DNA of 6,672 bases from Clostridiales bacterium (GCA_017577345.1 PITX01000074.1:1-6672), one strand, 5' to 3'. Positions 1-5,920 are shown, numbered from the stretch's first letter. The notes: a model not told the origin generated them from the sequence alone. Numbers and translations: made by a program.

Positions 1-2231
1 ATGTCAAGGAACACAAGGATCTGCCCCTGAGCGGCTATGCCGCAGATGCCGCCCTGAAGGAAAAGATCAAGCCCTACGCGGAAGCGGCAGAGGTCAATGT
101 CAACCGCAGTGTCGGCAAGCTGACCGGCACATGGAACTCCGTTCCCAGCTACTACCTTGCGCAAAGCGATGCAATGGATCTGATCAACCGCGCACAGATC
201 GCCCGCGGCAGCTACTACCTCACGCTCAAATACCGCACAGCAGAGGAAGTCAGCGCTCTGAAGGCAAAAACCGGTCTGGATCACCTGACGGTCGATTTCT
301 CCGCGACCTCCATGGTCGTCAGCGGCGGCTACAAGGTCTCTGCCGGCGAAATGTCCATGAAGGATATTTACAAGCTCTATAAATACGACAATACCCTCTA
401 TCTGCTCCCGCTGACCGGTCAGCAGATCAAGGATATCATGGAGTTCAACGCCTCCGAGCGTCTGTCCGTCAACACGATGAGCGGTACACCCTCGTTCGGC
501 ACAAAGGGCGATGACTTCACCAACCCGATTTTCTACGGTCTTGATTTCGTATACGACATGTCCAAGGAAGTCGGCAGCCGCGTCATCATCAGCGGTTTTG
601 CTGACGGCCGTGCCTTCGACCTGAACAAGACCTACATCATGGCGGTCAACAACTATCACCTCGGCAACGGTCCGTTCGCCGACTATTCTACGGAGGACAC
701 CATCTGGTCGCAGGTGGATGACAGCGTCGGCTCCGTTCCCGACCTGATCGCGGAATTCATCAGTGCCGAAACCGAAAGCAAGGGCGGCGTCAGTCCCGCC
801 CCGTCGAAGTGGTCGATCGTCTACACGGGCACGATCTCCGGCGGCGGTACTGCAACCGGTACTTATATCGGCTCTCTGGTCGTTGATCCGTCCACCCTTT
901 CTGACGGCGATCAGATCATGATCTACCACATCGCGGGCAATCAGCTCGTCACCTCGACTGCCGAAGGCACCAAGCTGGCGGCATCCTCCGATGTCAGCAG
1001 CGGTGATAAGCAGCTCGGCACCAATGACGCCTCCGCGATCTTCCGGGTGAAAAAGGGCAGTGACGGCTATTTCCGCTTCCTCGATGCCTCCGGCAATTAT
1101 ATGACCTACGGTGAGACCGGCAACAGCCTCACCATGAGCGAAACGGAAACCCAATTTGCCCAGTGGGAGTTCGAAGCAAAGAATACACCGGCTGACGGCA
1201 TCACGCATATCCACTGCGTGAACGCCGCCTATAATGGCAACTACAACCAGTATCTTGAATTCTACAGCGCATTCACCACCTACGGCATCCAGAGCGGCGG
1301 CGGTGCATACGAATACATGATCTTCCGCCTGACCGGCTCTGACCCGCAGCCGACAGAGCCGACGAATCCGACCAACCCCACCGCTCCGACTGAGCCGACT
1401 GAAAAGCCGATCTCCTGCACGCACAGCTATCAGGAAAGCAAGGTCGCTTCGACCTGCACCACGCCGGGCTATACGCTCCATGTCTGCTCCAAGTGCGGCG
1501 ACTCCTACCGCAGCGACTTCACGGCATTGGGCAATCACAGCTATGAAAATGGCTTCTGTAAGGTCTGCGGTGTAGCCGACCCGAACTACAAGCCCGTACC
1601 CACTCCCTCCGACGACTACCCGCTGTATGCAGGCTTCAAGGATCTGGACAAGGAAGCGTGGTACCGCGAAGGTATCGTCTACTGCCTGCATCACGGTCTG
1701 ATGAACGGCATCGGCAGCAGTACGGGCAAGTCCTCCGAAACCTTCGATCCGAACGGCAATGTATCCCGTGCCATGCTCGTGACGATCGTCTACCGTGCGG
1801 CAGGTTCTCCCGCTACAAAGGGTCTGAAGATCCCGTTTGAGGATGTTGAGAGCGGCAGATGGTACACCGGTGCAGTTGCATGGGCAGCTGACAAGGAAAT
1901 TGTCAAGGGCGTTTCCGAAGAAGAGTTCGCGCCGGATCGCTTCATTACCCGCGAACAGCTTGCCGCGATCCTGTACCGCTTCGCAGGCGAGCCGGAAGCA
2001 AAGGGAAATCTGGCCGGCTATATTGATGCCAAGGAGGTCTCCGAATATGCGATCCCCGCAATGAAGTGGGCGATCGGCGAGGGCATCATCACCGGTATGA
2101 ATGATCATCTGGCACCGCAGGAGTACGCAACGCGTGCACAGATCGCCACCATGATGTTCCGTTTCCTGGATCCCGTTGCAGCCAAGGAAGCGCAGGAGAT
2201 TCGGGAAAAAGACCCCAATCCCTACGACTGA
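1..2231 (+). CDS. Surface 5'-nucleotidase-family protein with SLH anchor (5'-truncated)
   Basis: The frame is open from base 3, with no stop and no convincing start, so the gene begins before the window; 742 residues are visible. Residues ~33-230 match the C-terminal substrate-binding domain of the UshA/CpdB 5'-nucleotidase family: VNRSVGKLTG near the front, then DNTLYLLPLTGQQIKDIMEF, then VNNYHLGNGPF, equivalent to the usual substrate-pocket GGDGF loop. The metallophosphoesterase half with the catalytic metal ligands would lie upstream and is not seen. Next come an unassigned beta-rich module (~288-445), a PT-repeat linker (~450-470), a six-cysteine module (472-522) and three SLH domains (~545-605, 612-665, 672-726) with TRAE-like motifs SRAM, TREQ and TRAQ. 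Family members are secreted and hydrolyse nucleotides or 2',3'-cyclic nucleotides for phosphate and nucleoside salvage; the SLH repeats would hold the protein on the cell wall. The exact substrate cannot be told. The gene ends at TGA 2229-2231, before a strong terminator. Confidence 0.88.
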   Translation, partial: VKEHKDLPLSGYAADAALKEKIKPYAEAAEVNVNRSVGKLTGTWNSVPSYYLAQSDAMDLINRAQIARGSYYLTLKYRTAEEVSALKAKTGLDHLTVDFSATSMVVSGGYKVSAGEMSMKDIYKLYKYDNTLYLLPLTGQQIKDIMEFNASERLSVNTMSGTPSFGTKGDDFTNPIFYGLDFVYDMSKEVGSRVIISGFADGRAFDLNKTYIMAVNNYHLGNGPFADYSTEDTIWSQVDDSVGSVPDLIAEFISAETESKGGVSPAPSKWSIVYTGTISGGGTATGTYIGSLVVDPSTLSDGDQIMIYHIAGNQLVTSTAEGTKLAASSDVSSGDKQLGTNDASAIFRVKKGSDGYFRFLDASGNYMTYGETGNSLTMSETETQFAQWEFEAKNTPADGITHIHCVNAAYNGNYNQYLEFYSAFTTYGIQSGGGAYEYMIFRLTGSDPQPTEPTNPTNPTAPTEPTEKPISCTHSYQESKVASTCTTPGYTLHVCSKCGDSYRSDFTALGNHSYENGFCKVCGVADPNYKPVPTPSDDYPLYAGFKDLDKEAWYREGIVYCLHHGLMNGIGSSTGKSSETFDPNGNVSRAMLVTIVYRAAGSPATKGLKIPFEDVESGRWYTGAVAWAADKEIVKGVSEEEFAPDRFITREQLAAILYRFAGEPEAKGNLAGYIDAKEVSEYAIPAMKWAIGEGIITGMNDHLAPQEYATRAQIATMMFRFLDPVAAKEAQEIREKDPNPYD
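864..1337 (+). other. Unassigned beta-rich module inside the surface nucleotidase
   Basis: Residues ~288-445 of the visible protein separate the nucleotidase domain from the PT linker. The segment has alternating short hydrophobic and glycine/aspartate turns, beginning around LSDGDQIMIYHI, with an inner GYFRFLDASGNYMTYG and a closing aromatic motif around YNQYLEFYSAFTTYG. The pattern suggests an all-beta, possibly trefoil-like, ligand-binding fold. I recall similar YLE-[FY]-Y...FTTYG segments in other multidomain secreted proteins of gut Clostridia, but I cannot name a family. A carbohydrate- or polymer-binding role is a guess. Confidence 0.5.
1350..1403 (+). repeat. Six 9-bp units encoding a PTx linker
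   Basis: Six consecutive 9-bp units encode PTE, PTN, PTN, PTA, PTE and PTE. The codons vary (ACA, ACG, ACC, ACT for Thr), so the repeat is kept at protein level rather than being a recent DNA duplication. Such proline-threonine linkers are typical of secreted multidomain enzymes of Ruminococcus-like Clostridia and act as flexible, often glycosylated spacers. Confidence 0.85.
1416..1568 (+). other. Six-cysteine CxxC module in the surface protein
   Basis: Between the PT linker and the SLH domains the protein has cysteines at visible residues 472, 485, 495, 498, 519 and 522, the last four as two CxxC pairs (CSKC and CKVC), with HSY motifs ahead of the first and last groups. The spacing resembles a small zinc-ribbon-like module seen in secreted Clostridia proteins. 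Metal binding is inferred only from the cysteine pairs; disulfides are the alternative. Confidence 0.55.
1635..2180 (+). other. Three tandem SLH (S-layer homology) domains
   Basis: Three repeats of about 55-60 residues each carry the SLH signature: F-x-D-hydrophobic, W-Y near the start, a GI/GE-type turn, F-x-P, and a final TRAE-like helix (SRAM, TREQ, TRAQ) followed by the [YF]R[FA] pattern. In characterised systems such triplets bind pyruvylated secondary cell-wall polysaccharide and anchor proteins to the wall. The first repeat is longest and has the weakest TRAE match. An 18-residue charged tail follows the third. Confidence 0.88.
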
Positions 2232-2244
2232 TACAGATAAGAAT

Positions 2245-2277
2245 AACGGAGCCGGGCAATTGCCCGGCTCCGTTTTA
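2245..2277. terminator. Perfect-palindrome terminator shared by convergent genes
   Basis: Bases 2245-2274 are a 30-nt perfect palindrome, AACGGAGCCGGGC followed by its complement around a central AATT, with a GC-rich stem. On the plus strand the stem runs into TTTTATT, a standard intrinsic terminator for the nucleotidase gene. On the minus strand it starts 8 nt past the phosphatase stop codon and is followed by a weaker U-rich stretch (ATTCTTAT), so it probably also ends the tyrosine-phosphorylation operon. Confidence 0.88.
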
Positions 2278-2282
2278 TTGTG

Positions 2283-2957
2283 CTATTCTATTCCGAGCAG
2301 CTCCTGTGTTCTGCTCATAATGGTTGTGTAGGTTTCCCCTAACCGCTCTTTCATCTTGAGAAAATCCCGATAACCGATCTCGCAGCCATGCAGATCACTG
2401 CCCAGCGCAACTACGCTTTGCAGCTCCTGCGCCCATACCATAGACCGCTTCCGTGACCGCATATGACAAAAGGACTCCGCATTGATCTGCGCCAAGAAAC
2501 CCAATTCCAGCAGAAAATCAACAACAGAGGTCGGATAACGGTCGATATGTGCCAAAACAACTGTGAGCTTTCTTTCGTACAACAGTGCGTCGAGCGTTTG
2601 CTCATAAGCACGGATGGAAAAATCGTGCGGCATCTCCAGCAAAAGCACCTTCGTACCGCCGAAACAGAGTTGCTCCAGACTGTCCATATGCTCCAGCCCG
2701 CGGCACAGATGCGTTTCCGCGCCGATCAGCAGCTTCGGTGCGTTTTCCGGCAATGCCTCACGCAGTCGGATCTCTGCCTGCTTCCTGCGCTCCAAAAACT
2801 CGGATAGCGGCTCCAGATTCGGATAAAAATGCGGCGTGGCCGCAAGCACATCAATGCCCGCTCTTCGTGCCAGCCCCACCTGCCGGAGTGAGGTTTCCGG
2901 ACTGCTGCTGCCGTGATCCGCTCCGGGAAGAATGTGCGCATGAAAGTCAATGTTCAT
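2283..2957 (-). CDS. PHP-family tyrosine phosphatase, CpsB/YwqE type
   Basis: A 224-residue cytoplasmic protein of the polymerase-and-histidinol-phosphatase family of metal-dependent protein-tyrosine phosphatases (Cps4B, YwqE). The metal-site residues appear in order: H6 and H8 (DFHAHILPG), D14, H43 (TPHF), E108 (LLLEMP), H137 (AHIDRY) and D188/H190 (SDLH), so it should be active. H15 replaces the second Asp of the usual DDG. It is somewhat shorter than the ~240-255 residues common in the family, with no obvious internal break. The role is to dephosphorylate the tyrosine tail of the kinase encoded just upstream and so reset the polysaccharide-control cycle. ATG at 2957 is preceded by a GGGGGA ribosome site that abuts the kinase stop codon (TAGGGGGA), with only 15 nt between genes, implying coupled translation. 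It is the last gene of the operon. Confidence 0.9.
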   Translation of the reverse strand: MNIDFHAHILPGADHGSSSPETSLRQVGLARRAGIDVLAATPHFYPNLEPLSEFLERRKQAEIRLREALPENAPKLLIGAETHLCRGLEHMDSLEQLCFGGTKVLLLEMPHDFSIRAYEQTLDALLYERKLTVVLAHIDRYPTSVVDFLLELGFLAQINAESFCHMRSRKRSMVWAQELQSVVALGSDLHGCEIGYRDFLKMKERLGETYTTIMSRTQELLGIE

Positions 2958-2972
2958 GGCAGTCTTTTCCCC

Positions 2973-3743
2973 CTATTTGCGAGAGTCCGCGTTGCTTTCT
3001 CCGTAGTATTTATAGCGGTTATAACGGTAATACTTATTATAGCGGTAGCTGTAATGCGCCGCCGTCTTGTTTTCCGGGTCGTTTAGGATGATACCGACAA
3101 TGTTGCCCTTCATCTCCTCGATCTGACGCACGGCGTTGCTGACATCCTGCAGATGATTCTTGCCGCTCTGAACGACCATGATATAGCCCGTGATCTTGTC
3201 GGCAAAAATCGTGGCATCCGTGACAATACTCACCGGCGGCGTATCAATGATCACATAGTCAAAATACTGCCGCACATAGTCCAGCAGGAGATCCATCTGT
3301 TTTGTGCCGAGCAGCTCCGCCGGATTGGGCGGGATCTGACCCGCTGTCAGAATGGAAAGCTTGTCAATATCCGTGGAACGCAGCTTGATCTCGCTGCTCA
3401 GACCCGCAAGAATTTCACTCAGGCCGTTCCGGTATTCGGTGCTGAAATAACGGTGGACGGACGGCTTTCGCATATCCGCATCGATCAGCAAAACACGCTG
3501 CTCTGCCATGGCGATAGACACCGCCAGACTGACGGCGGCAGTTGACTTGCCGTCAGAGGCAAGGGAGCTGGTAACCGCAAACACCGGACATTTTTCACCC
3601 TTGCCGGTGAAAATCAGTTTCGTACGGATGGAGTTAAAGGCTTCCTTGATCGCAAAGGGGCTTCCGAGTGTCAGACGGGGGCGTTCTGAATGTGAACCGG
3701 ATTTGTTACTGAACAGGCTTTTATTCTTTTTCTGAAACAGCAT
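2973..3743 (-). CDS. Bacterial tyrosine kinase (BY-kinase), CpsD/CapB type
   Basis: A 256-residue P-loop ATPase-fold kinase. Visible motifs are an EAFNSIRT segment (34-41, matching the oligomerisation helix), Walker A SSLASDGKST (59-68), Walker A' VLLIDADMRKP (84-94) and Walker B VIIDTPP (164-170). The C-terminal tail holds nine tyrosines within residues 231-247, the hallmark autophosphorylation cluster. Proteins of this type lack membrane segments and are activated by a separate Wzz-like partner, encoded here by the gene just upstream. Phosphorylation of the cluster governs capsule or exopolysaccharide assembly in studied species. The start ATG has a strong AGGAGGTG site (3751-3758 on the complement) that overlaps the TGA of the preceding gene, with a 6-nt gap. 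The ParA/MinD-like fold is an alternative reading, but the tyrosine tail and neighbours settle it. Confidence 0.93.
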   Translation of the reverse strand: MLFQKKNKSLFSNKSGSHSERPRLTLGSPFAIKEAFNSIRTKLIFTGKGEKCPVFAVTSSLASDGKSTAAVSLAVSIAMAEQRVLLIDADMRKPSVHRYFSTEYRNGLSEILAGLSSEIKLRSTDIDKLSILTAGQIPPNPAELLGTKQMDLLLDYVRQYFDYVIIDTPPVSIVTDATIFADKITGYIMVVQSGKNHLQDVSNAVRQIEEMKGNIVGIILNDPENKTAAHYSYRYNKYYRYNRYKYYGESNADSRK

Positions 3744-3749
3744 GGCCTC

Positions 3750-4463
3750 TCACCTCCTGTCTTTGCGCTTTGCGGAAGCAATGGCGGCTGCACCCATCGG
3801 CGGAATACTGCCAAGGATCGGAATGTTATATGCACGCTCCAAATCCTCCTCGCGCCAGATGGTCGTATCCAGCAGCGCGATCAGAATGACGACCGCGCAG
3901 GACAGCAACAGGCCGAGAATGAAGCCAACTGAAATATTGGATGCAATATTGGGGGAAACCGGAGTGGTCGGGATTTTCGCATGATCCACTGCGATCATTT
4001 CACCGCCGCGTGCCAGTGCGTTCAGGCAGGTCGGTGCGACCTCTGCCAGTGTATTGCCGATGTCTGCGATCTGCTTCGGGTCTTTTCCTCTGATGCTCAC
4101 ATTGATGATCTGCGTGCCTTTTTCTACCTCCGGCTTGATCATTCCGCGAAGTTCCTCCGGAGAGACCGTGCCGCCCAGCTCTTCACTGACGGCATTCATC
4201 ACAGGCTGGCTTGTGAGAAGTACCTGATAAGTATTCGCGATCCCGGCATCCGCCGCCAGCTCGCCCGTAGTCACGCCGGAGGAAGAGCCTCTCTCGTTGG
4301 AAAAAACACAGACGGAGATCTCAGTGGAGTAAATCGGCGTCACGAAGAAGGTTGAGTATGCCCATGCGCAGACCGTGAAAACCAAGGTTACTGCAATAAT
4401 CCAAACAATGTATTTTTTCAGCGCCCAGAAGATATCCTGAAGCGTGATCTCTACTCTGTTCAA
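3750..4463 (-). CDS. Wzz/CpsC-type chain-length and kinase-adaptor membrane protein
   Basis: A 237-residue protein with the two-membrane-segment layout of polysaccharide co-polymerases: a short cytoplasmic start with the LQDIFWALKKY motif, TM1 at ~18-40, an extracytoplasmic loop (~41-172) ending in the proline motif AKIPTTPVSPN, TM2 at ~175-198, and a cytoplasmic tail with EEDLERAYNIPILGSIPP, the segment that in the family meets the kinase. Its role is to set polymer chain length and to activate the CpsD-type kinase. The start is TTG at 4463, chosen because AAAGGGGG lies 7 nt upstream and no in-frame ATG or GTG lies near it; an ATG at 4488 is out of frame. It is the first gene of the three-gene operon, about 30 nt below a strong predicted promoter. 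Confidence 0.9.
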   Translation of the reverse strand: MNRVEITLQDIFWALKKYIVWIIAVTLVFTVCAWAYSTFFVTPIYSTEISVCVFSNERGSSSGVTTGELAADAGIANTYQVLLTSQPVMNAVSEELGGTVSPEELRGMIKPEVEKGTQIINVSIRGKDPKQIADIGNTLAEVAPTCLNALARGGEMIAVDHAKIPTTPVSPNIASNISVGFILGLLLSCAVVILIALLDTTIWREEDLERAYNIPILGSIPPMGAAAIASAKRKDRR

Positions 4464-4470
4464 AAGGAGT

Positions 4471-4479
4471 CCCCCTTTG
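4471..4479 (-). promoter_or_regulatory. Ribosome binding site deciding the TTG start
   Basis: On the minus strand CAAAGGGGG lies 7 nt before the TTG at 4463. Together with the lack of an in-frame ATG nearby, it supports a rare TTG start for the operon's first gene, which may hold expression of the module low. Confidence 0.7.
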
Positions 4480-4500
4480 TATGCGCATTTTTATAAGTAT

Positions 4501-4529
4501 ATCATAACATGAAACGCATCGGATTGCAA
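4501..4529 (-). promoter_or_regulatory. Promoter of the tyrosine-phosphorylation operon
   Basis: On the minus strand, -35 TTGCAA (4529-4524), a spacer of exactly 17 nt and -10 TATGAT (4506-4501), with an extended -10 TG one base ahead (TGTTATGAT). A second hexamer, TATACT, overlaps at 4501-4496. Transcription would start near 4494, about 30 nt before the TTG codon. Read from sequence only. Confidence 0.75.
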
Positions 4530-4567
4530 CAGAAATCTCCCGTTTTCCCGAAAATTGACAGCCTCTC

Positions 4568-4596
4568 TTGCAAAACCAAAAAGGTTGTGCTATACT
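4568..4596 (+). promoter_or_regulatory. Promoter of pfp
   Basis: -35 TTGCAA (4568-4573), a 17-nt spacer, and -10 TATACT (4591-4596) preceded by TGC, giving an extended -10 (TGCTATACT). Transcription would start near 4603, leaving a leader of about 45 nt. A consensus TTGACA also occurs at 4555-4560, but it is 30 nt from this -10 and so is not its -35. Confidence 0.78.
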
Positions 4597-4612
4597 TCAT
4601 TCGTAAAAATTT

Positions 4613-4640
4613 GTGCAAATCTGCACCGAATTTCGGAGGT
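4613..4640 (+). promoter_or_regulatory. pfp leader: two small hairpins and the ribosome site
   Basis: GTGCA (4613-4617) can pair with TGCAC (4622-4626), and CCGAA (4626-4630) can pair with TTCGG (4632-4636). The second pairing includes the first Gs of the GGAGG ribosome site (4635-4639), which sits 7-8 nt before the ATG at 4648. The site itself is clear; a regulatory effect of these short stems is doubtful. Confidence 0.4.
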
Positions 4641-4647
4641 AACTAAC

Positions 4648-5892
4648 ATGACGAATAACAAACCCTTGATCGGCGCGGCTGTTATCGGTCAGTCCGGCGG
4701 TCCTTCTTCTGTCATAAACGCCAGTGCCTACGGCGTCATCAAGACAGCCCTGGAAAGTGATTGCATCACCGCTGTCTACGGCGCGCATCACGGCATCGTC
4801 GGCGTGCTCAATGACCGCCTGATGGACATGAGCAAAGAGGATCCGAGGGAATTGGAACTGCTTCCTTATACGCCTTCCTCCGCACTCGGCTCCTGCCGCT
4901 ACAAGATTGCCGATCCCGATGTGGACGATACCGATTACAAGCGCATTCTGGAAGTCTTTCAGAAACACAATGTCCGCTATTTCTTCTATAACGGCGGCAA
5001 CGACTCCATGGATACCTGCAATAAGATCAGCCGCTACATGAAGAAAGTCGGCTACGAATGCCGCGTTTTCGGCGTTCCCAAGACCATCGACAATGACCTC
5101 TACGGCACCGATCACTGCCCCGGCTTTGCCTCTGCGGCGAAGTATATTGCGACCTCCGTCATGGAAGTATCCCGTGACAGCAAGGTCTACGACAAGGGCA
5201 TGGTCACCATCGTTGAGTGCATGGGTCGTCATGCCGGCTGGCTGACTGCCGCCGCAGCACTCTGCAACTCGACCGGTGACGGTCCCGACCTGATCTATCT
5301 GCCTGAGATCGACTTCACAATGGAGCAGTTCCTTGCAGATGTCAAGCGTGTCTATCACGAAAAGAACAACTGCATCGTAGCGGTCTCTGAGGGCGTGCAC
5401 TATGCCGACGGCAGCTTCGTCTCCGAGGCGAAGACCTCCGGCACCGACGGCTTCGGTCATGCACAGCTCGGCGGTCTTGCAGCCCGTCTGGCAGACGCTG
5501 TCAAGAGCGAGCTGGGTGTCAAGGTGCGCGGCATTGAGCTTTCCCTGCTGCAAAGATGCGCCGCTCATCAGGCATCGCTGACCGACATCGAAGAATCCTT
5601 CAACTCCGGTAAGATCGCTGTGGAATCCGCCATTGCAGGTCAGACCGGCAAGATGGTCGGCTTCGTCTGCGACCGCGAGGGCGGTTATGTCTGCCACTAT
5701 GAGCTGTTCGATCTGGAAAAGGTCGCAAACTACGAAAAGAAAGTGCCGCTGGAATGGATCACACCGGACGGCTGCAATGTCACGGAGGACTTCATCCGCT
5801 ACTGCGCACCGCTGGTACAGGGGGAAACCAAGCTCCGCTATGAGAATGGCCTGCCCCGCTTTGCAAAGCTGAAAAAGGTCTTTGCGGACTAA
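4648..5892 (+). CDS. pfp: Pyrophosphate-dependent 6-phosphofructokinase
   Basis: A 414-residue cytoplasmic enzyme (EC 2.7.1.90 type) that reversibly phosphorylates fructose 6-phosphate to fructose 1,6-bisphosphate, probably with pyrophosphate instead of ATP. Motifs are GQSGGPSS (14-21), GGNDS (116-120), PKTIDND (144-150), MGRHAGW (192-198), PEIDF (219-223) and LQRCAAHQAS (301-310). The PPi assignment rests on Asp 119, where ATP enzymes have Gly (GGDGS), and on Lys 145, where ATP enzymes have Gly (PGTIDND); both are known marks of PPi users. Length suits the family. ATG 4648 is chosen because CGGAGGT lies just before it. The frame is open further up to a TTG at 4555, but that lies upstream of the promoter and adds residues without family likeness. 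The gene is divergent from the kinase operon, is monocistronic, and ends at TAA before a hairpin terminator. Confidence 0.94.
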   Translation: MTNNKPLIGAAVIGQSGGPSSVINASAYGVIKTALESDCITAVYGAHHGIVGVLNDRLMDMSKEDPRELELLPYTPSSALGSCRYKIADPDVDDTDYKRILEVFQKHNVRYFFYNGGNDSMDTCNKISRYMKKVGYECRVFGVPKTIDNDLYGTDHCPGFASAAKYIATSVMEVSRDSKVYDKGMVTIVECMGRHAGWLTAAAALCNSTGDGPDLIYLPEIDFTMEQFLADVKRVYHEKNNCIVAVSEGVHYADGSFVSEAKTSGTDGFGHAQLGGLAARLADAVKSELGVKVRGIELSLLQRCAAHQASLTDIEESFNSGKIAVESAIAGQTGKMVGFVCDREGGYVCHYELFDLEKVANYEKKVPLEWITPDGCNVTEDFIRYCAPLVQGETKLRYENGLPRFAKLKKVFAD

Positions 5893-5920
5893 TTATTTCG
5901 GTCATTTTGATCAAAGAAGG

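Noticed and set aside
1350..1403. Repeat cluster as a CRISPR-like or mobile element
   Set aside because: The units are 9 bp, in frame, and explained by the PT linker; there are no spacers and no flanking target duplications.
2585..3091. A 168-codon plus-strand frame across the phosphatase gene
   Set aside because: It is a shadow of the phosphatase and kinase genes, with a proline-, arginine- and cysteine-rich translation and no family likeness.
4539..4550. CCCGTTTTCCCG between the divergent promoters as an operator
   Set aside because: It is a short direct repeat of CCCG rather than an inverted repeat, and it has no second copy near the other promoters.
4555..4560. Consensus TTGACA as the pfp -35
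   Set aside because: It is 30 nt from the TATACT -10, and no acceptable -10 lies at about 17 nt; TTGCAA at 4568 fits exactly.
4555..4647. Extension of pfp to a TTG at 4555
   Set aside because: The extra 31 codons cover the predicted promoter, lack a ribosome site and do not resemble the family; ATG 4648 has a good site.
4597..5697. A 366-codon open frame on the minus strand, antisense to pfp
   Set aside because: It lies fully opposite a gene with clear family motifs, shows no recognisable domain, and its composition is what the complement of a codon-biased gene gives.
5858..5869. 12-bp palindrome GCTTTGCAAAGC containing another TTGCAA
   Set aside because: It lies inside the pfp reading frame (codons for Phe-Ala-Lys) with no -10 at the right distance, so it is most likely coincidence.
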